63,197 nucleotides of DNA from Lachnospiraceae bacterium (GTDB lineage: Bacteria; Bacillota; Clostridia; Lachnospirales; Lachnospiraceae): positions 1 through 63,197 of the forward strand of contig JAAUZI010000090.1 in the NCBI GenBank assembly GCA_014804645.1, written 5' to 3'. The notes below the pieces were generated by a model that was not told the origin of the DNA, did not search any database, and saw only the letters and a list, made by a program, of their open reading frames with translations. Within the stretch, counting starts at the first letter, position 1. Each line of letters opens with the position of its first letter. The position numbers and the translations under genes are program-made. This document shows, piece after piece, positions 8,410 to 17,688 of this stretch.

Positions 8410-9519
8410 TCACCGCCGCACAAGCAATGTGGGGATTCCCTGTCTGCGGCTCTCTCTGGCCTCCCGGAGTTTTTCTGCGTAATCCTCCGCCGTGTAGGTC
8501 AGCACCTTTTTCTCTGTGCCCTGGGGCAGCGGAGCCTTCTGGTACTGCGCCGCCTCCAGCACATCATCGATAACCATGGCAAAACCTATGGCCGGAGCGT
8601 CCTTTCCGAACTGCTTAAGCAGTGTGTCATAGCGTCCTCCCTTGACAATGGGCGCACCCACGCCGTAGGTGTAGGCCTTGAAAATGATACCTGTGTAATA
8701 GTGATACTTGCTGAGCATCCCTAGGTCAAAGGACACATATTCCTCCACGCCATAGAGTTTCAGAATTTCATATATGGACTCAAGGCGCTGTATCGCCGCC
8801 AGAGAACGACTGTTATGTACAGACTCCCGGGCCGCCTTCAGGGAATCGGTGGAACCGAACAGATCCGCCGCCTTAAGCAGCGTACTGCGGTAGGGTTCAG
8901 GAACCCCTCTCTGCTCCAGCAGTTCCTCCGCCGCAAAATAATTTTTCCCGGAAATATACTCCCTCAGCTGTTCCTCCGTCTCCGCATCCAGCCCAGCCTC
9001 CTGGCATATTCCCTTAAAATACTCCACCTGTCCCACACTGATCTGAAATTGCTCAAGGCCCGTGTTTTTCAGTGCCTCGATGACCAGGCTGATCATCTCC
9101 GCATCCGCCTCTACACTGTCCTCGCCCACCAGCTCCGCCCCGATCTGCGTGACCTCCTTCAGTTTGCCCTGCAGATTGGAGGTATTGGTAAAAGTATTGC
9201 CCAGATAACAGAACCTGATAGGCTCCGTTGCCTCCATGAAATACTTTGCGGCGCAGCGGGCAATGGAGGGAGTGAAATCTGGCCGTAGTACCAGCGTATT
9301 GCCCTCCTTGTCAAAAAACTTATACAATTCCTTGGAGGGTGTAGTTCCAATCTCTCGGGAAAACACGTCAAAATATTCAAAGGTGGGCGTCTGGATATCC
9401 TCGTAGCCATAGCCAGTTATGGTGTCGTGGAGCTTTTGCTCCACATACAGCTTGCCCGCATATTCTTTTCCGTAAATATCTCTCACGCCCTCGGGCGTGT
9501 GCAGCAGTCTTTTACTCAT
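8410..9519 (-). CDS. hisZ: ATP phosphoribosyltransferase regulatory subunit
   Basis: 369 aa. Histidyl-tRNA-synthetase-like protein without tRNA charging function that activates short HisG and mediates feedback. The class II aaRS-like fold is visible in TPEGVRDIYGKEYAGKL, LRPDFTPSIARCAAKYF (motif 2) and the late YHYYTGIIFKAYTYGVG stretch. The anticodon-binding domain of true HisRS is missing, and the gene leads a his operon, so HisZ is preferred. ATG at 9519 (MSKRLLHTPEG) is chosen; AAAGG lies about 12 bases upstream, and the longer frame would start inside the leader. Confidence 0.92.
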   Translation of the reverse strand: MSKRLLHTPEGVRDIYGKEYAGKLYVEQKLHDTITGYGYEDIQTPTFEYFDVFSREIGTTPSKELYKFFDKEGNTLVLRPDFTPSIARCAAKYFMEATEPIRFCYLGNTFTNTSNLQGKLKEVTQIGAELVGEDSVEADAEMISLVIEALKNTGLEQFQISVGQVEYFKGICQEAGLDAETEEQLREYISGKNYFAAEELLEQRGVPEPYRSTLLKAADLFGSTDSLKAARESVHNSRSLAAIQRLESIYEILKLYGVEEYVSFDLGMLSKYHYYTGIIFKAYTYGVGAPIVKGGRYDTLLKQFGKDAPAIGFAMVIDDVLEAAQYQKAPLPQGTEKKVLTYTAEDYAEKLREARESRRQGIPTLLVRR

Positions 9520-9564
9520 ATGTCTGTGACCTTTCTTTTCCTGTAAGTCAATACACTTTATCAC

Positions 9565-9593
9565 TTCACAGTGCTAATTGGGTAGCATGTGAA
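9565..9593. promoter_or_regulatory. Leader hairpin in the his operon 5' UTR
   Basis: TTCACAGTGCTA (9565-9576) pairs with TAGCATGTGAA (9583-9593) around a 6-base loop, leaving a single bulged base. It lies between the predicted transcription start near 9604 and the hisZ start at 9519. It could be an RNA element or an operator; no T-box signature was seen. A conserved role is inference. Confidence 0.55.
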
Positions 9594-9610
9594 AGAGTTA
9601 AACTTCTTGT

Positions 9611-9639
9611 AGTATACCTAAAACCCGCAGGTCTGTCAA
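9611..9639 (-). promoter_or_regulatory. Sigma-A promoter of the his operon
   Basis: Minus-strand TTGACA (9639-9634), exactly 17 bases, then TATACT (9616-9611). Both hexamers are near consensus. The expected start is near 9604, about 85 bases before hisZ. It makes the his genes independent of the recU operon upstream. Confidence 0.85.
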
Positions 9640-9642
9640 CCC

Positions 9643-10188
9643 CTAAGTTTCCTCATTTTCCCGCCGCTGCAAATCAAGCTGCAGCATATCCAGATAGGGC
9701 ACCAGTATCCCGTGCTTTTTAGGCAGGAAAAAATGTTCGTCCAACTCCTCGTAGCGAAAGCTCTTGCGGCCGCCCTCCCTGGCGCGCTGCCAGAACCGCT
9801 GCAGATCCGCAAAGGGCAGATAGTACAGCTGATCTCTGTGGGTGTAGAAAATCAGAAAAAAAGCCACGCCGCCCTGCTGCTCAAAGCGCTCCATGAACTT
9901 TACCTGATGCTCGTGGATATTCTGCAGGGAAAAGGTGTCCACAGCGCACTCCTTGGCGTCAAAGCAGACCGGAATACCCTGGACTGCCCCGATATAATCC
10001 ACCGTGCTCTTCTGTTCAAAATAGGCCAGGGTTATATGCCTGGTCTGCTGATCCATCTTAATGGGCGTGATGGGGGTGGGAATCTTCTGTATCAGCGCCA
10101 GTCTCCCCTCCGCATAGCGCTCGTTGGTGCGGTTGACCATATCCTCCAGTGTAGAGCCTCTAAGCCCCCGGGAATTCCATGTAGCCAT
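9643..10188 (-). CDS. recU: Holliday junction resolvase RecU
   Basis: 181 aa. Gram-positive enzyme that cuts four-way junctions made during recombination and helps chromosome segregation. Seen are the N-terminal NSRGLRGSTLEDMVNRTNERY, the catalytic core with DYIG...GIPVCFDAKEC (acidic residues plus Lys of the nuclease fold) and the C-terminal YLDML segment. Length is slightly shorter than the Bacillus protein (about 200 aa). The start overlaps the rluA stop as TAATG. Note that ruvA and ruvB for the same pathway are also in this window but 42 kb away. The his promoter begins right behind its stop. Confidence 0.92.
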   Translation of the reverse strand: MATWNSRGLRGSTLEDMVNRTNERYAEGRLALIQKIPTPITPIKMDQQTRHITLAYFEQKSTVDYIGAVQGIPVCFDAKECAVDTFSLQNIHEHQVKFMERFEQQGGVAFFLIFYTHRDQLYYLPFADLQRFWQRAREGGRKSFRYEELDEHFFLPKKHGILVPYLDMLQLDLQRRENEET

Positions 10189-11225
10189 TATTTTTCCTCT
10201 CCTAAAGTTTCAAGCCCCGCCAGAATGGATTCATAGTATGCGGGCAACGGCGCCTGTATGCTTTTGCCGCCAAGCGGCGCCAGCGTTCCCTCCAGGGCCG
10301 GAAATTCCAGCCTATAGGCATGGAGCAGCTGCCAGCGCAAACCAAACTGCAGTTGAAATATTCGGTTGACTCGGGCGTTACCGTATTTATGGTCTCCCAC
10401 CAGAGGATGTCCCGTGGAGGCCAAATGCGCCCGTATCTGATGGGGCTTGCCGGTAATCAGCTCAACTTCCAGCTCCGTAAAAGACAATTTTTCTGCGGGA
10501 ATGCAGTATTGTCCCAGCGGACGGCAGACAGTGCGTATATAGTCTCCAGGTCCCCGAGAGCTGACAGTCACCCGGTTAGTGCGGGAGTCCTTTTGCAGAT
10601 AGCCCTGAATTTCTCCCATATCTCCCGCCCCCGGCAGTCCCACACAGACGGTTCTGTAGAATTTCCGCACCCCGCGGCTGCGGATCAACTCACTGAGAGC
10701 CTGGCTGCCGGGCAGGGATTTGCCACACAGCACCAGGCCGCTGGTATTGCGGTCCAGCCGGTTACAAACTGAGGGCTTAAACAGCCGCAGTTGTCCAGAA
10801 CTCATGGCCCCCGTATCCAGCAGATAGCCGATCATCCACTCGTTGAGGCTTAAATCCCCAGCTTTTGCCTGCTGGGTCAACACACCCGCAGGCTTGTTCA
10901 GAATCAGTACATGAGCGTCCTCATAGAGCACCGACACGCCCTGCAGCTGCCTGTACGCCTGGCGGTATACATCCTCTCCTGCCCTCTCATCCCGTCCGGG
11001 AAGATAGCCGCCGAATTTCAGGATCGTCTCATCCGCCAGCCACAGGATCACCTGATCTTTCAGCTGCAGGATTTCCCTGCCCTCCGCCTTTTTGCCGTTC
11101 AGCGTGATATTCTTTTTGCGGAGCATTTTATAAAAGAAACCCGACGGCGCTCCGGGCAGATATTTTACCAGAAATTTATCCAGCCGCTGCCCTGCCTGAT
11201 TGGTCTCGATTTCTAAGCTTACCAT
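10188..11225 (-). CDS. RluA-family 23S rRNA pseudouridine synthase
   Basis: 345 aa. Converts specific uridines in RNA to pseudouridine. An S4-like RNA-binding domain is seen at about residues 8-60 (QRLDKFLVKYL...ITLNGKKAEGREIL), then the catalytic domain with the diagnostic NRLDRNTSGLVL loop carrying the essential aspartate and the later GKPHQIRAHLASTGHPLVGD motif. Target site cannot be assigned (RluC/RluD-like). The start follows the upstream stop by one base, and the stop overlaps recU, so the four genes from 12525 down to 9643 appear to be one transcript. Confidence 0.9.
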   Translation of the reverse strand: MVSLEIETNQAGQRLDKFLVKYLPGAPSGFFYKMLRKKNITLNGKKAEGREILQLKDQVILWLADETILKFGGYLPGRDERAGEDVYRQAYRQLQGVSVLYEDAHVLILNKPAGVLTQQAKAGDLSLNEWMIGYLLDTGAMSSGQLRLFKPSVCNRLDRNTSGLVLCGKSLPGSQALSELIRSRGVRKFYRTVCVGLPGAGDMGEIQGYLQKDSRTNRVTVSSRGPGDYIRTVCRPLGQYCIPAEKLSFTELEVELITGKPHQIRAHLASTGHPLVGDHKYGNARVNRIFQLQFGLRWQLLHAYRLEFPALEGTLAPLGGKSIQAPLPAYYESILAGLETLGEEK

Positions 11226-11226
11226 T

Positions 11227-11832
11227 TTACAACACCACCGATTTCAGAGTCTGGACAATGCCCTCCGTATTGCCTGTCTCCGACTCCAGCGCCTGCAGCT
11301 GCCGGAGCCTTTCCTTATATTTTTCCAGATCGGTAAAAATTTTGACCGTCACATTTTTATGGCCGTCCGCCTTTAAAATCGGCTCCAAATGGGTCTGAAA
11401 GTCTTTTTCGGGGAACTCACTTTTCTCGCTGTAGCCACAGACCGTATTGCCCCTCACCGCCATATGTCCCACCTCAAAGGTCTTGGAGTAGGAGGTAAAT
11501 ACCATGTCATACAGGCAGGAAAGCTCCCCCTCACAGGGCGCGAGCTCCGCAGCTGTCTCCCGGCTGAGTCCCTTGTAGCGAAGAAACATGATCATGCTCA
11601 CCGCGCTCTTGCTGGCGGGCAGGCAGCCCAGCACCGCCACCACCGTCAGCAGATTCAGCTTATCTCCCGTGGCGATATAGCCCGCCGCAAACAGGGCAAG
11701 CGCGATCCCGAAGTACAGTACTGTCCGTAGAATCTCATACACTCTCTGGGTGTGGATATAGTCTTTGCTCCCCTTATAGCCCTCTCCCGAAAACAGACGG
11801 AGAACACTTTTGATACCGTTCTTTTTACTCAT
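11227..11832 (-). CDS. Hypothetical membrane protein
   Basis: 201 aa, not assigned to a named family. Basic N-terminus, then two hydrophobic segments near residues 38-56 (TVLYFGIALALFAAGYIAT) and 62-85 (LLTVVAVLGCLPASKSAVSMIMF), followed by a soluble region of about 110 residues. The start at 11832 (MSKKNGIKS) is chosen for AGAGGA about 10 bases upstream; ATGs 6 and 18 bases further upstream are possible. It sits in the rluA-recU operon, but this gives no clear function. Confidence 0.65.
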   Translation of the reverse strand: MSKKNGIKSVLRLFSGEGYKGSKDYIHTQRVYEILRTVLYFGIALALFAAGYIATGDKLNLLTVVAVLGCLPASKSAVSMIMFLRYKGLSRETAAELAPCEGELSCLYDMVFTSYSKTFEVGHMAVRGNTVCGYSEKSEFPEKDFQTHLEPILKADGHKNVTVKIFTDLEKYKERLRQLQALESETGNTEGIVQTLKSVVL

Positions 11833-11850
11833 TTTTGTCATTCCTCTCAT

Positions 11851-12525
11851 TTATTCCGGCAGCCGCAGCAGCGCATGCTGGCACCACTCAAACAGGGTGG
11901 AAAATGCGCTGTCGAAATCATAATCCCCGCCGCCCTTTAAGGCTATGCTGAGGGCCAGTACCTTTTTGTCCTCCTCATCCTGCAGCGCACCAAGCAGTTC
12001 TTGCTTTGTGAGCAGAAAATCGCCGCTGCTCAGATAATGCATATTCTGCAGGATAAAAAACGCAGATTTACAGGTATAAGGGAAAGCGGAAATATTGTGT
12101 TCCCGATCGGCGTGGATATAGCGGTGGCAAAGCTCGTGAAACAGATTGCCAAGACTCAGTTTCACATAATTTCTCTCATCTTCGGCAGTGTATGGCGGCA
12201 TATAATCCGTCAACTTTCCATAATAATCCTTCGTGGTGTGCAGCAGCTGGCATATCTCCAGAGGGTTCCAGTGCAACATTTCCTCCCTCCCACAGATAAA
12301 GCCGCAGGATCTGTCATAGTCACCTACCTTGACCAATATTTCCCGGTAGCTTTCCAGATCCGCCGCCGTCATATCCTCCAAAATAACCATAATGTCAATA
12401 TCGCTGCTTTCCGTCGCCTCGCCCCGAAGATAACTCCCCTGCAGGCCGAGATACAGCAGCCGGTCTCCAAAGAAGGATTTCAGCTCTGTCGTCAAGCTTT
12501 CTATATATGTTTCTATTCTAAACAT
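11851..12525 (-). CDS. Nucleotidyltransferase-domain protein
   Basis: 224 aa. A Pol-beta-type nucleotidyltransferase fold is indicated by GSYLRGEATESSDIDIMVI at about residues 29-47, with the GS motif and the two metal-binding aspartates D-I-D. The remainder (LFHELCHRYIHADREHN and a helical tail) resembles stand-alone HEPN-like or substrate-binding regions of aminoglycoside-type and MNT proteins, but the substrate is unknown. GGAGATC precedes the start. First gene of the operon leading to rluA and recU. Confidence 0.75.
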   Translation of the reverse strand: MFRIETYIESLTTELKSFFGDRLLYLGLQGSYLRGEATESSDIDIMVILEDMTAADLESYREILVKVGDYDRSCGFICGREEMLHWNPLEICQLLHTTKDYYGKLTDYMPPYTAEDERNYVKLSLGNLFHELCHRYIHADREHNISAFPYTCKSAFFILQNMHYLSSGDFLLTKQELLGALQDEEDKKVLALSIALKGGGDYDFDSAFSTLFEWCQHALLRLPE

Positions 12526-12557
12526 TCCGGATCTCCAATCTCTTCATTGCCAAGATT

Positions 12558-13328
12558 TCAGCCCTTCAATGTCCGAATTACCGCAGTAATAAATGTGTGG
12601 GGCAAAACCTTGCAGACTGCTTCAAATGCCTGTATGGGTAGGCTGCACACAGAACGGGGGCGCTTTAAACAGGCGTCACGGAGGGCCTGGCTCACCACAC
12701 GGTCCGGTGTTACCAGCGTCAGTTTCTTAATGGAAAGGGTGGAGCCATGCCGCTCTGCGATATCGAAGAAAGGTGTATCCACCGGTCCGGGACATACGCT
12801 GGTCACATAGATTCCCCGTCCCCTCAGCTCCTGCCGCAGTGCCAGCGAAAAGCTGTCCACATAGGCCTTGGTGGCAGCATAGACCGCAAATCCCGGCTGA
12901 GCCACAAAGGAGGCGCTGGAGGCCATCTGGATAATGCGGCTTCCTCTGCACATAAAGGGCAGACAGCAGCGGGTGACGGCGGTGAGAGCCTCACAGTTCA
13001 GCCGTACCATGCCTGTCTGCTCCTGGAGCTTTAACTCTGCCACATCCCCGATAATGCCATAACCGGCGCTGTTTACCAGCATCCTGATCCGGCAGTGCTG
13101 CTCCCGCAGCATATCCCGGAGTCTGTCGATCTGGGCGGGGATGGTGATGTCCATGGACAGCAAACGGGTATTATTGCGCATCTGCTCCGCCAGAGTTTTC
13201 AGTTTCTGTCTGTCTCTGGCAATCAGCCAGATCTCGTCCGTCTTGCGCAGATGGGCGTCAATTTGTAAGGCAAATTCCATCCCGATTCCGGAGGATGCCC
13301 CTGTGATAATTACAATATTTTTGGACAT
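12558..13328 (-). CDS. Short-chain dehydrogenase/reductase
   Basis: 256 aa. NAD(P)-dependent oxidoreductase of the classical SDR type. Cofactor motif TGASSGIGMEFA at 9-20, NSAGYG at about 86-91, and the catalytic set S137-S140, Y150 and K154 (YAATK). The PGPVDTPFF motif near 185 follows. Substrate unknown; similarity in layout is to YqjQ/DltE-like ketoreductases. ATG at 13328 is chosen because it begins the Rossmann strand and has AAAGGA upstream; the frame extends to 13382 without family similarity. Confidence 0.85.
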   Translation of the reverse strand: MSKNIVIITGASSGIGMEFALQIDAHLRKTDEIWLIARDRQKLKTLAEQMRNNTRLLSMDITIPAQIDRLRDMLREQHCRIRMLVNSAGYGIIGDVAELKLQEQTGMVRLNCEALTAVTRCCLPFMCRGSRIIQMASSASFVAQPGFAVYAATKAYVDSFSLALRQELRGRGIYVTSVCPGPVDTPFFDIAERHGSTLSIKKLTLVTPDRVVSQALRDACLKRPRSVCSLPIQAFEAVCKVLPHTFITAVIRTLKG

Positions 13329-13403
13329 AATCTGTTTTTCCTTTCTATATTGAAGTTCCGCATATACCCCTGCAAAGTACATTGCCAGACAGTTTTTATA
13401 ATA

Positions 13404-15326
13404 TTATCCGCCTTTTTTCTTATGAATATTGCGAATTGTCTTTCTTTTTCCGTTTCCTTTGGAAGTCCGGTCTCTCTCCTGCACGGCATTGCCCTGAGGT
13501 ACGTTTCTGCGCTTATCTCCCTGCCCTGCTTTTTTCGGGCGGATCAGACACTTTTTGTCATAGCCGATCAGGTCTGTCCTGCCCGCCCGGGTCAGCGCCT
13601 CATAGACCAAGTCGTAATTCTTGGGATTGCGGTATTGAATCAGCGCACGCTGCATGGCCTTTTCATGGGGATTGCGGCATACATACACGGGTTTTAAATC
13701 CAGATCCAGCCCCGTGTAGTACATCACTGTGGATATGGTGGAGGGCGTGGGATAAAAATCCTGCACCTGTTCCGGCATATACCCCAGATCCCGCAGATAC
13801 TCCGCCAGCTCTATGGCCTCCTTCAGAGTAGAACCCGGATGGGAGGACATCAGATAGGGCACCAGAAACTGGTTTCTGCCCAGCTCCCTGTTCAGTTTTT
13901 CATATTTGTGCACAAAGCGCTCATACACGGCGTTCTCAGGCTTTCCCATCCGCCGCAGCACCGCGTCGGAGATATGCTCCGGCGCCACCTTCAGCTGACC
14001 GCTGACATGATGCTCCACCAGTTCCCGGAAAAAAGTATCGTCCGCGTCCGCCATCAGATAGTCAAAACGGATACCGGAGCGCACAAAGACCTTTTTTACT
14101 CTCTCCAGACTGCGGAGCTTTTGCAGCAGTTCCAGATAGTCGCTGTGGTCCACGGTCAGATTGCCGCAGGGCCTCGGGAACAGACACTGCTTATTCTGAC
14201 ATACCCCGCAGGTCAGCTGTTTCTGACAGGAGGGCTGCCGGAAATTGGCGGTGGGACCGCCCACATCATGAATGTAGCCCTTGAAGTCCGGGTCCTGCGT
14301 CAACAGCCGGGCCTCCTCCAAAATGGACTCGTGGCTCCTGGCCTGTATGGTCCTGCCCTGGTGAAAGGTGAGGGCGCAAAAGCTGCAGCCCCCGAAACAC
14401 CCTCGATTGCTTATCAGCGAAAACTTGATCTCCGCAATGGCGGGTACGCCTCCAGCCTCCTCGTAGGAGGGATGATAGGTGCGGGCATAGGGCAGCGCAT
14501 ACACATCGTCCATCTCCTGCATGGTCAGAGGCGGCTGGGGCGGATTCTGTACCACATAGCTCCCACCGGGATAAGCTTCCGCCAGTGTTTTGCCGTTGAT
14601 AAAGTCCGTGTTCCGGTACTGTATGCCAAAGCTGCGGGCATAGGCCGTCTTGTCTGCCTTCATCTCCTCATAGGAGGGCAGTCGGATACAGTCCCGCAGA
14701 CCGCTGATATCCTTTGTCTTATACACCGTTCCCGGGATAAAGGTGATGTCCTTTACCGCAATGCCGCTGCTTAAGGCGTCCGCTATCTCCACAATGGATT
14801 TTTCCCCCATGCCGTAGGAGATCAGGTCCGCCTGGCTGTCCAGCAGTATGGAACGCTTAAAGCTGTCCGTCCAGTAGTCATAGTGAGCCATGCGCCGCAG
14901 ACTGGCCTCAATACCGCCGATAATCACAGGCACATCCCGGTAGCTTTTGCGTATCAGATTGCCATAGACCACCGTGGCGTGGTCAGGCCGTTTTCCCATG
15001 ATGCCGCCGGGAGTATAGGCGTCGGTAGCGCGCCTTTTTTTCGACACAGAATAGTGATTGACGCAGCTGTCCATATTGCCTGCGGAAATCAGAAAGGCCA
15101 GCCGGGGCCTGCCCAGTATCCGTATGCTCTCCTCGTCCTTCCAGTCCGGCTGAGAGATAATACCCACACTGTAGCCGTGTGCTTCCAGCACTCTGCTGAT
15201 AATGGCATGTCCAAAGGAGGGGTGATCCACATAGGCGTCCCCGATCACATAGACAAAATCCAATTGCTCTATCCCGCGGTCCTCCAGGTCCTGTTTACAT
15301 ATGGGTAAAAATGCCTCACTCCACAT
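13404..15326 (-). CDS. YgiQ-family radical SAM protein
   Basis: 640 aa, near full length. N-terminal YgiQ domain ([20 protein letters not shown]...[12 protein letters not shown]), then a radical SAM core with [17 protein letters not shown] (C-x3-C-x2-C). A second cysteine cluster, [15 protein letters not shown], may hold an extra iron-sulfur site. The C-terminal 50 residues are strongly basic. Reaction unknown for the family. GGAGGGG precedes ATG at 15326, which overlaps the end of the HAD gene by 11 bases. Confidence 0.9.
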   Translation of the reverse strand: MWSEAFLPICKQDLEDRGIEQLDFVYVIGDAYVDHPSFGHAIISRVLEAHGYSVGIISQPDWKDEESIRILGRPRLAFLISAGNMDSCVNHYSVSKKRRATDAYTPGGIMGKRPDHATVVYGNLIRKSYRDVPVIIGGIEASLRRMAHYDYWTDSFKRSILLDSQADLISYGMGEKSIVEIADALSSGIAVKDITFIPGTVYKTKDISGLRDCIRLPSYEEMKADKTAYARSFGIQYRNTDFINGKTLAEAYPGGSYVVQNPPQPPLTMQEMDDVYALPYARTYHPSYEEAGGVPAIAEIKFSLISNRGCFGGCSFCALTFHQGRTIQARSHESILEEARLLTQDPDFKGYIHDVGGPTANFRQPSCQKQLTCGVCQNKQCLFPRPCGNLTVDHSDYLELLQKLRSLERVKKVFVRSGIRFDYLMADADDTFFRELVEHHVSGQLKVAPEHISDAVLRRMGKPENAVYERFVHKYEKLNRELGRNQFLVPYLMSSHPGSTLKEAIELAEYLRDLGYMPEQVQDFYPTPSTISTVMYYTGLDLDLKPVYVCRNPHEKAMQRALIQYRNPKNYDLVYEALTRAGRTDLIGYDKKCLIRPKKAGQGDKRRNVPQGNAVQERDRTSKGNGKRKTIRNIHKKKGG

Positions 15327-15996
15327 TGTACGCCCCTCCGTCCTCTTCTGTCAGCAGCAGATTGTAGTCGGTGATATAGTAGTCCGCCAACTCCCGTTTT
15401 TGTAGTTTCTGATACAGAGAGTAGGCGTCCTCCACGGCGGCAACCTTCATGCCCGCGCTCTTGCCCGCCTGGATACCGGCCACAACGTCCTCAAACACCA
15501 GACATTCCCCGGCGTTTACCCCCAGTCTTGCCGCCGCCTCCAGATAGATATCCGGCCAAGGTTTTCCGTGAGCCACCTCGCAGCCGGTGACAACTGTGTC
15601 AAAAAAGTCCGTCAGACCGTGGGCAGCCAGCACCGCCTCCGCCAGCTCCTGCGAATTGCTGGTGGCAACCGCCATTTTCACGCCCCTGGCGCGATAATAT
15701 GTAAGAAAATCTCTGACTCCGGGCTTTAGCGGCACCTCCCGCGTATATTTTTCCCAGGCCATGCGGTTCCAGTCGGCCTTCATCTCCTCCAGGGAGTCCG
15801 GTATGGAAAAACGTTCCTTGAAATACAGCGCTGTCTCCGAAAAACTCATGCCCTCTATGCTGGCCTGCAGATTATCCGGCAGTTCCAAGCCAAAGCGGCC
15901 CAGATATTCAATGTCAATTTTCTTCCATATCCACATGGAGTCCACCAGAGTGCCGTCCAGATCAAATAGAAAGGCTTTTTTATCTTGAAATATCAT
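15316..15996 (-). CDS. HAD-superfamily hydrolase, beta-phosphoglucomutase-like
   Basis: 226 aa. A phosphatase or phosphomutase of HAD subfamily IA: motif [15 protein letters not shown] with nucleophile D12 and D14, motif II VATSNS, motif III KPWPDIY and motif [14 protein letters not shown]. The helical cap lies between about 20 and 85. Substrate is probably a sugar phosphate but not decided. The start overlaps the pseudouridine synthase gene by 17 bases and the end overlaps ygiQ, so all three are co-translated in one operon. Confidence 0.88.
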   Translation of the reverse strand: MIFQDKKAFLFDLDGTLVDSMWIWKKIDIEYLGRFGLELPDNLQASIEGMSFSETALYFKERFSIPDSLEEMKADWNRMAWEKYTREVPLKPGVRDFLTYYRARGVKMAVATSNSQELAEAVLAAHGLTDFFDTVVTGCEVAHGKPWPDIYLEAAARLGVNAGECLVFEDVVAGIQAGKSAGMKVAAVEDAYSLYQKLQKRELADYYITDYNLLLTEEDGGAYNVE

Positions 15997-16690
15997 GTCG
16001 CAGTTTCTCCTGTTCCTCGGCTGTCAGGGGACGAAAGGCTCCCGCCTCCAGATCCTCCGGCAGAGTCAGACTGCCAAAGGAAAGGCGCTTTAAGTACAGC
16101 ACCTCATTGCCCACGGCCCGCAGCATCCGCTTGATCTGGTGATACCGTCCCTCCCGGATTGTGAGCAGCAGTTCGCCCTGCGCATTCATCTGTGCTCTGG
16201 CGGGCAGAGTGGGCTTTTCGTCCCCTATATCCACTCCCTGTTCCAGAGCCTCCAGCGCCTTCGCCTCCATCGGCCGTGCCGTGCGCACCAGATAACATTT
16301 GTCCACATGATATTTGGGAGATAGCAGGCGGTGGGCCAGCTCGCCGTCGTTGGTCAACAGCAGCAGCCCCTCCGTATCCTTGTCCAGCCGCCCCACCGGC
16401 GAGATATCTGTCGTATTCACCCCGTTCAGCAGATCCAGCACAGTCCGCTCCCGCATATCCTCCGTGGCAGTTATCACGCCCTGAGGCTTGTGCAGCATAT
16501 AATAGCGATAGCGGGCGTAGTCCACCGCCTGTCCCTGGCAGCAAATCTGCTCCTGGCCGCTGACCTTCTGCTCCGGCTTTTTGCAGAGCTGCCCATCTAT
16601 CGTGACCAGTCCCTTGCGGATATATTCTTTTACCTGGCTGCGGGTGCCCGCCCCGGCGTCCGCCAGCAGTTTGTCCAGTCGTATCATCAT
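15980..16690 (-). CDS. RsuA-family rRNA pseudouridine synthase
   Basis: 236 aa. S4 RNA-binding domain at about 1-48 (RLDKLLADAGAGTRSQVKEY), followed by the RsuA/RluB/RluE catalytic domain with GRLDKDTEGLLLLTNDG (D103) and HQIKRMLRAVGN. Likely modifies 16S rRNA; the exact site is not determinable. GGAAAGAAG precedes a pair of adjacent ATG codons; either may be used. Divergent from the YlbJ-like gene, with only 56 bases between them that must hold both promoters. Confidence 0.9.
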   Translation of the reverse strand: MMIRLDKLLADAGAGTRSQVKEYIRKGLVTIDGQLCKKPEQKVSGQEQICCQGQAVDYARYRYYMLHKPQGVITATEDMRERTVLDLLNGVNTTDISPVGRLDKDTEGLLLLTNDGELAHRLLSPKYHVDKCYLVRTARPMEAKALEALEQGVDIGDEKPTLPARAQMNAQGELLLTIREGRYHQIKRMLRAVGNEVLYLKRLSFGSLTLPEDLEAGAFRPLTAEEQEKLRHDISR

Positions 16691-16746
16691 AATTTCTTCT
16701 TTCCGGCATATATTTTATCGAAATATGAAAAAGGAAAAGCCATACC

Positions 16747-17688
16747 GTGACATACACCTTGCTTTTTCTGCTGTTGTTCATCTTGATTCTAACCCATGCC
16801 TCGGAGGCCGCCGCCTATGCTGCGGAGGGTTTTCTTTTGTGGTATTCCAAGATGATCCCCTCTCTGCTGCCCTTTATGATCCTGTCTGGACTGATGATCC
16901 GCATGGGACTGTCCCATAGACTGGGAAAATGGTTACAGCCTGTATTGAAACCTCTGCTGCGCTGTCGGTCGGAGGTAAACTATGGGGTAATAATGGGATT
17001 TCTCTGCGGTTTTCCCATGGGGGCGCGGGTGGCGGCCCAGCTGTACCGGGACGGCAAAATCAATCGGCAGGAGGCCCGTTTTCTGCTGGCATTCTGCAAC
17101 AATATCGGTCCGGTATATCTCTGCAGCTTTGTGCTGCCCCTGCTGGGGCGCAAGATGATCTGGCCCTATATAGTCGGCATGTACGGGATACCGCTGCTCT
17201 ACGGAATGGTTCTGCGCAGAACCATGTTCAGGGAGCTGCCCCAGCCCCCAAGTTCCTCCAAAAAACTCCGTCGCACCACGGTTTTCGATCCCCCGGCCGA
17301 AAATGTATCCGCCGGATTGCTGACGCATCTGGACGATGCGGTGCAGTCCGGGCTGCAGGGTATACTCAGCCTGTGCGGCTATATGATTCTATTCAATCTG
17401 TTGAATCTGGCGCCCCATCTCCTCCTGCCCGGCGGTGTAGACAGTATGCTCTCCCCTCTACTGGAGATCACTGGAGGACTGCACCGGCTGGGACAGAGCT
17501 ATCCTCTGTACAGTCTGCTGCTCCTGCCCTTCGGCGGTCTCTCCTGCATCGCCCAGACCTACAGCATGATTCACGACACCGATCTGCCGCTGGGAGAATA
17601 TGTAATCCACAAACTCCTGTTGACCGCACTGACCACCATTTATTATCTAGCCTGGAAATGCCTGTTCCCTCATCACTTCCTTCTGTGA
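16747..17688 (+). CDS. YlbJ-like nucleoside-recognition (Gate) membrane protein
   Basis: 313 aa. Multi-pass membrane protein with the Gate/nucleoside-recognition pattern: FLLWYSKMIPSLLPFMILSG, MGFLCGFPMGARVAAQLY and later GLQGILSLCGYMILFN. This matches sporulation integral membrane protein YlbJ, though it is shorter than the Bacillus protein (about 400 aa). Starts at GTG with AAGGAA about 10 bases upstream. First plus-strand gene in the window, and its end overlaps the convergent amidase gene by 16 bases. A sporulation role is inferred from the family only. Confidence 0.75.
   Translation: MTYTLLFLLLFILILTHASEAAAYAAEGFLLWYSKMIPSLLPFMILSGLMIRMGLSHRLGKWLQPVLKPLLRCRSEVNYGVIMGFLCGFPMGARVAAQLYRDGKINRQEARFLLAFCNNIGPVYLCSFVLPLLGRKMIWPYIVGMYGIPLLYGMVLRRTMFRELPQPPSSSKKLRRTTVFDPPAENVSAGLLTHLDDAVQSGLQGILSLCGYMILFNLLNLAPHLLLPGGVDSMLSPLLEITGGLHRLGQSYPLYSLLLLPFGGLSCIAQTYSMIHDTDLPLGEYVIHKLLLTALTTIYYLAWKCLFPHHFLL

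Noticed and set aside
8410..9519. Histidyl-tRNA synthetase
   Set aside because: Anticodon-binding domain absent and short hisG adjacent; HisZ is the better call.
9520..9610. T-box riboswitch upstream of hisZ
   Set aside because: The conserved T-box sequence and a matching antiterminator/terminator pair are not seen in the 85-base leader.
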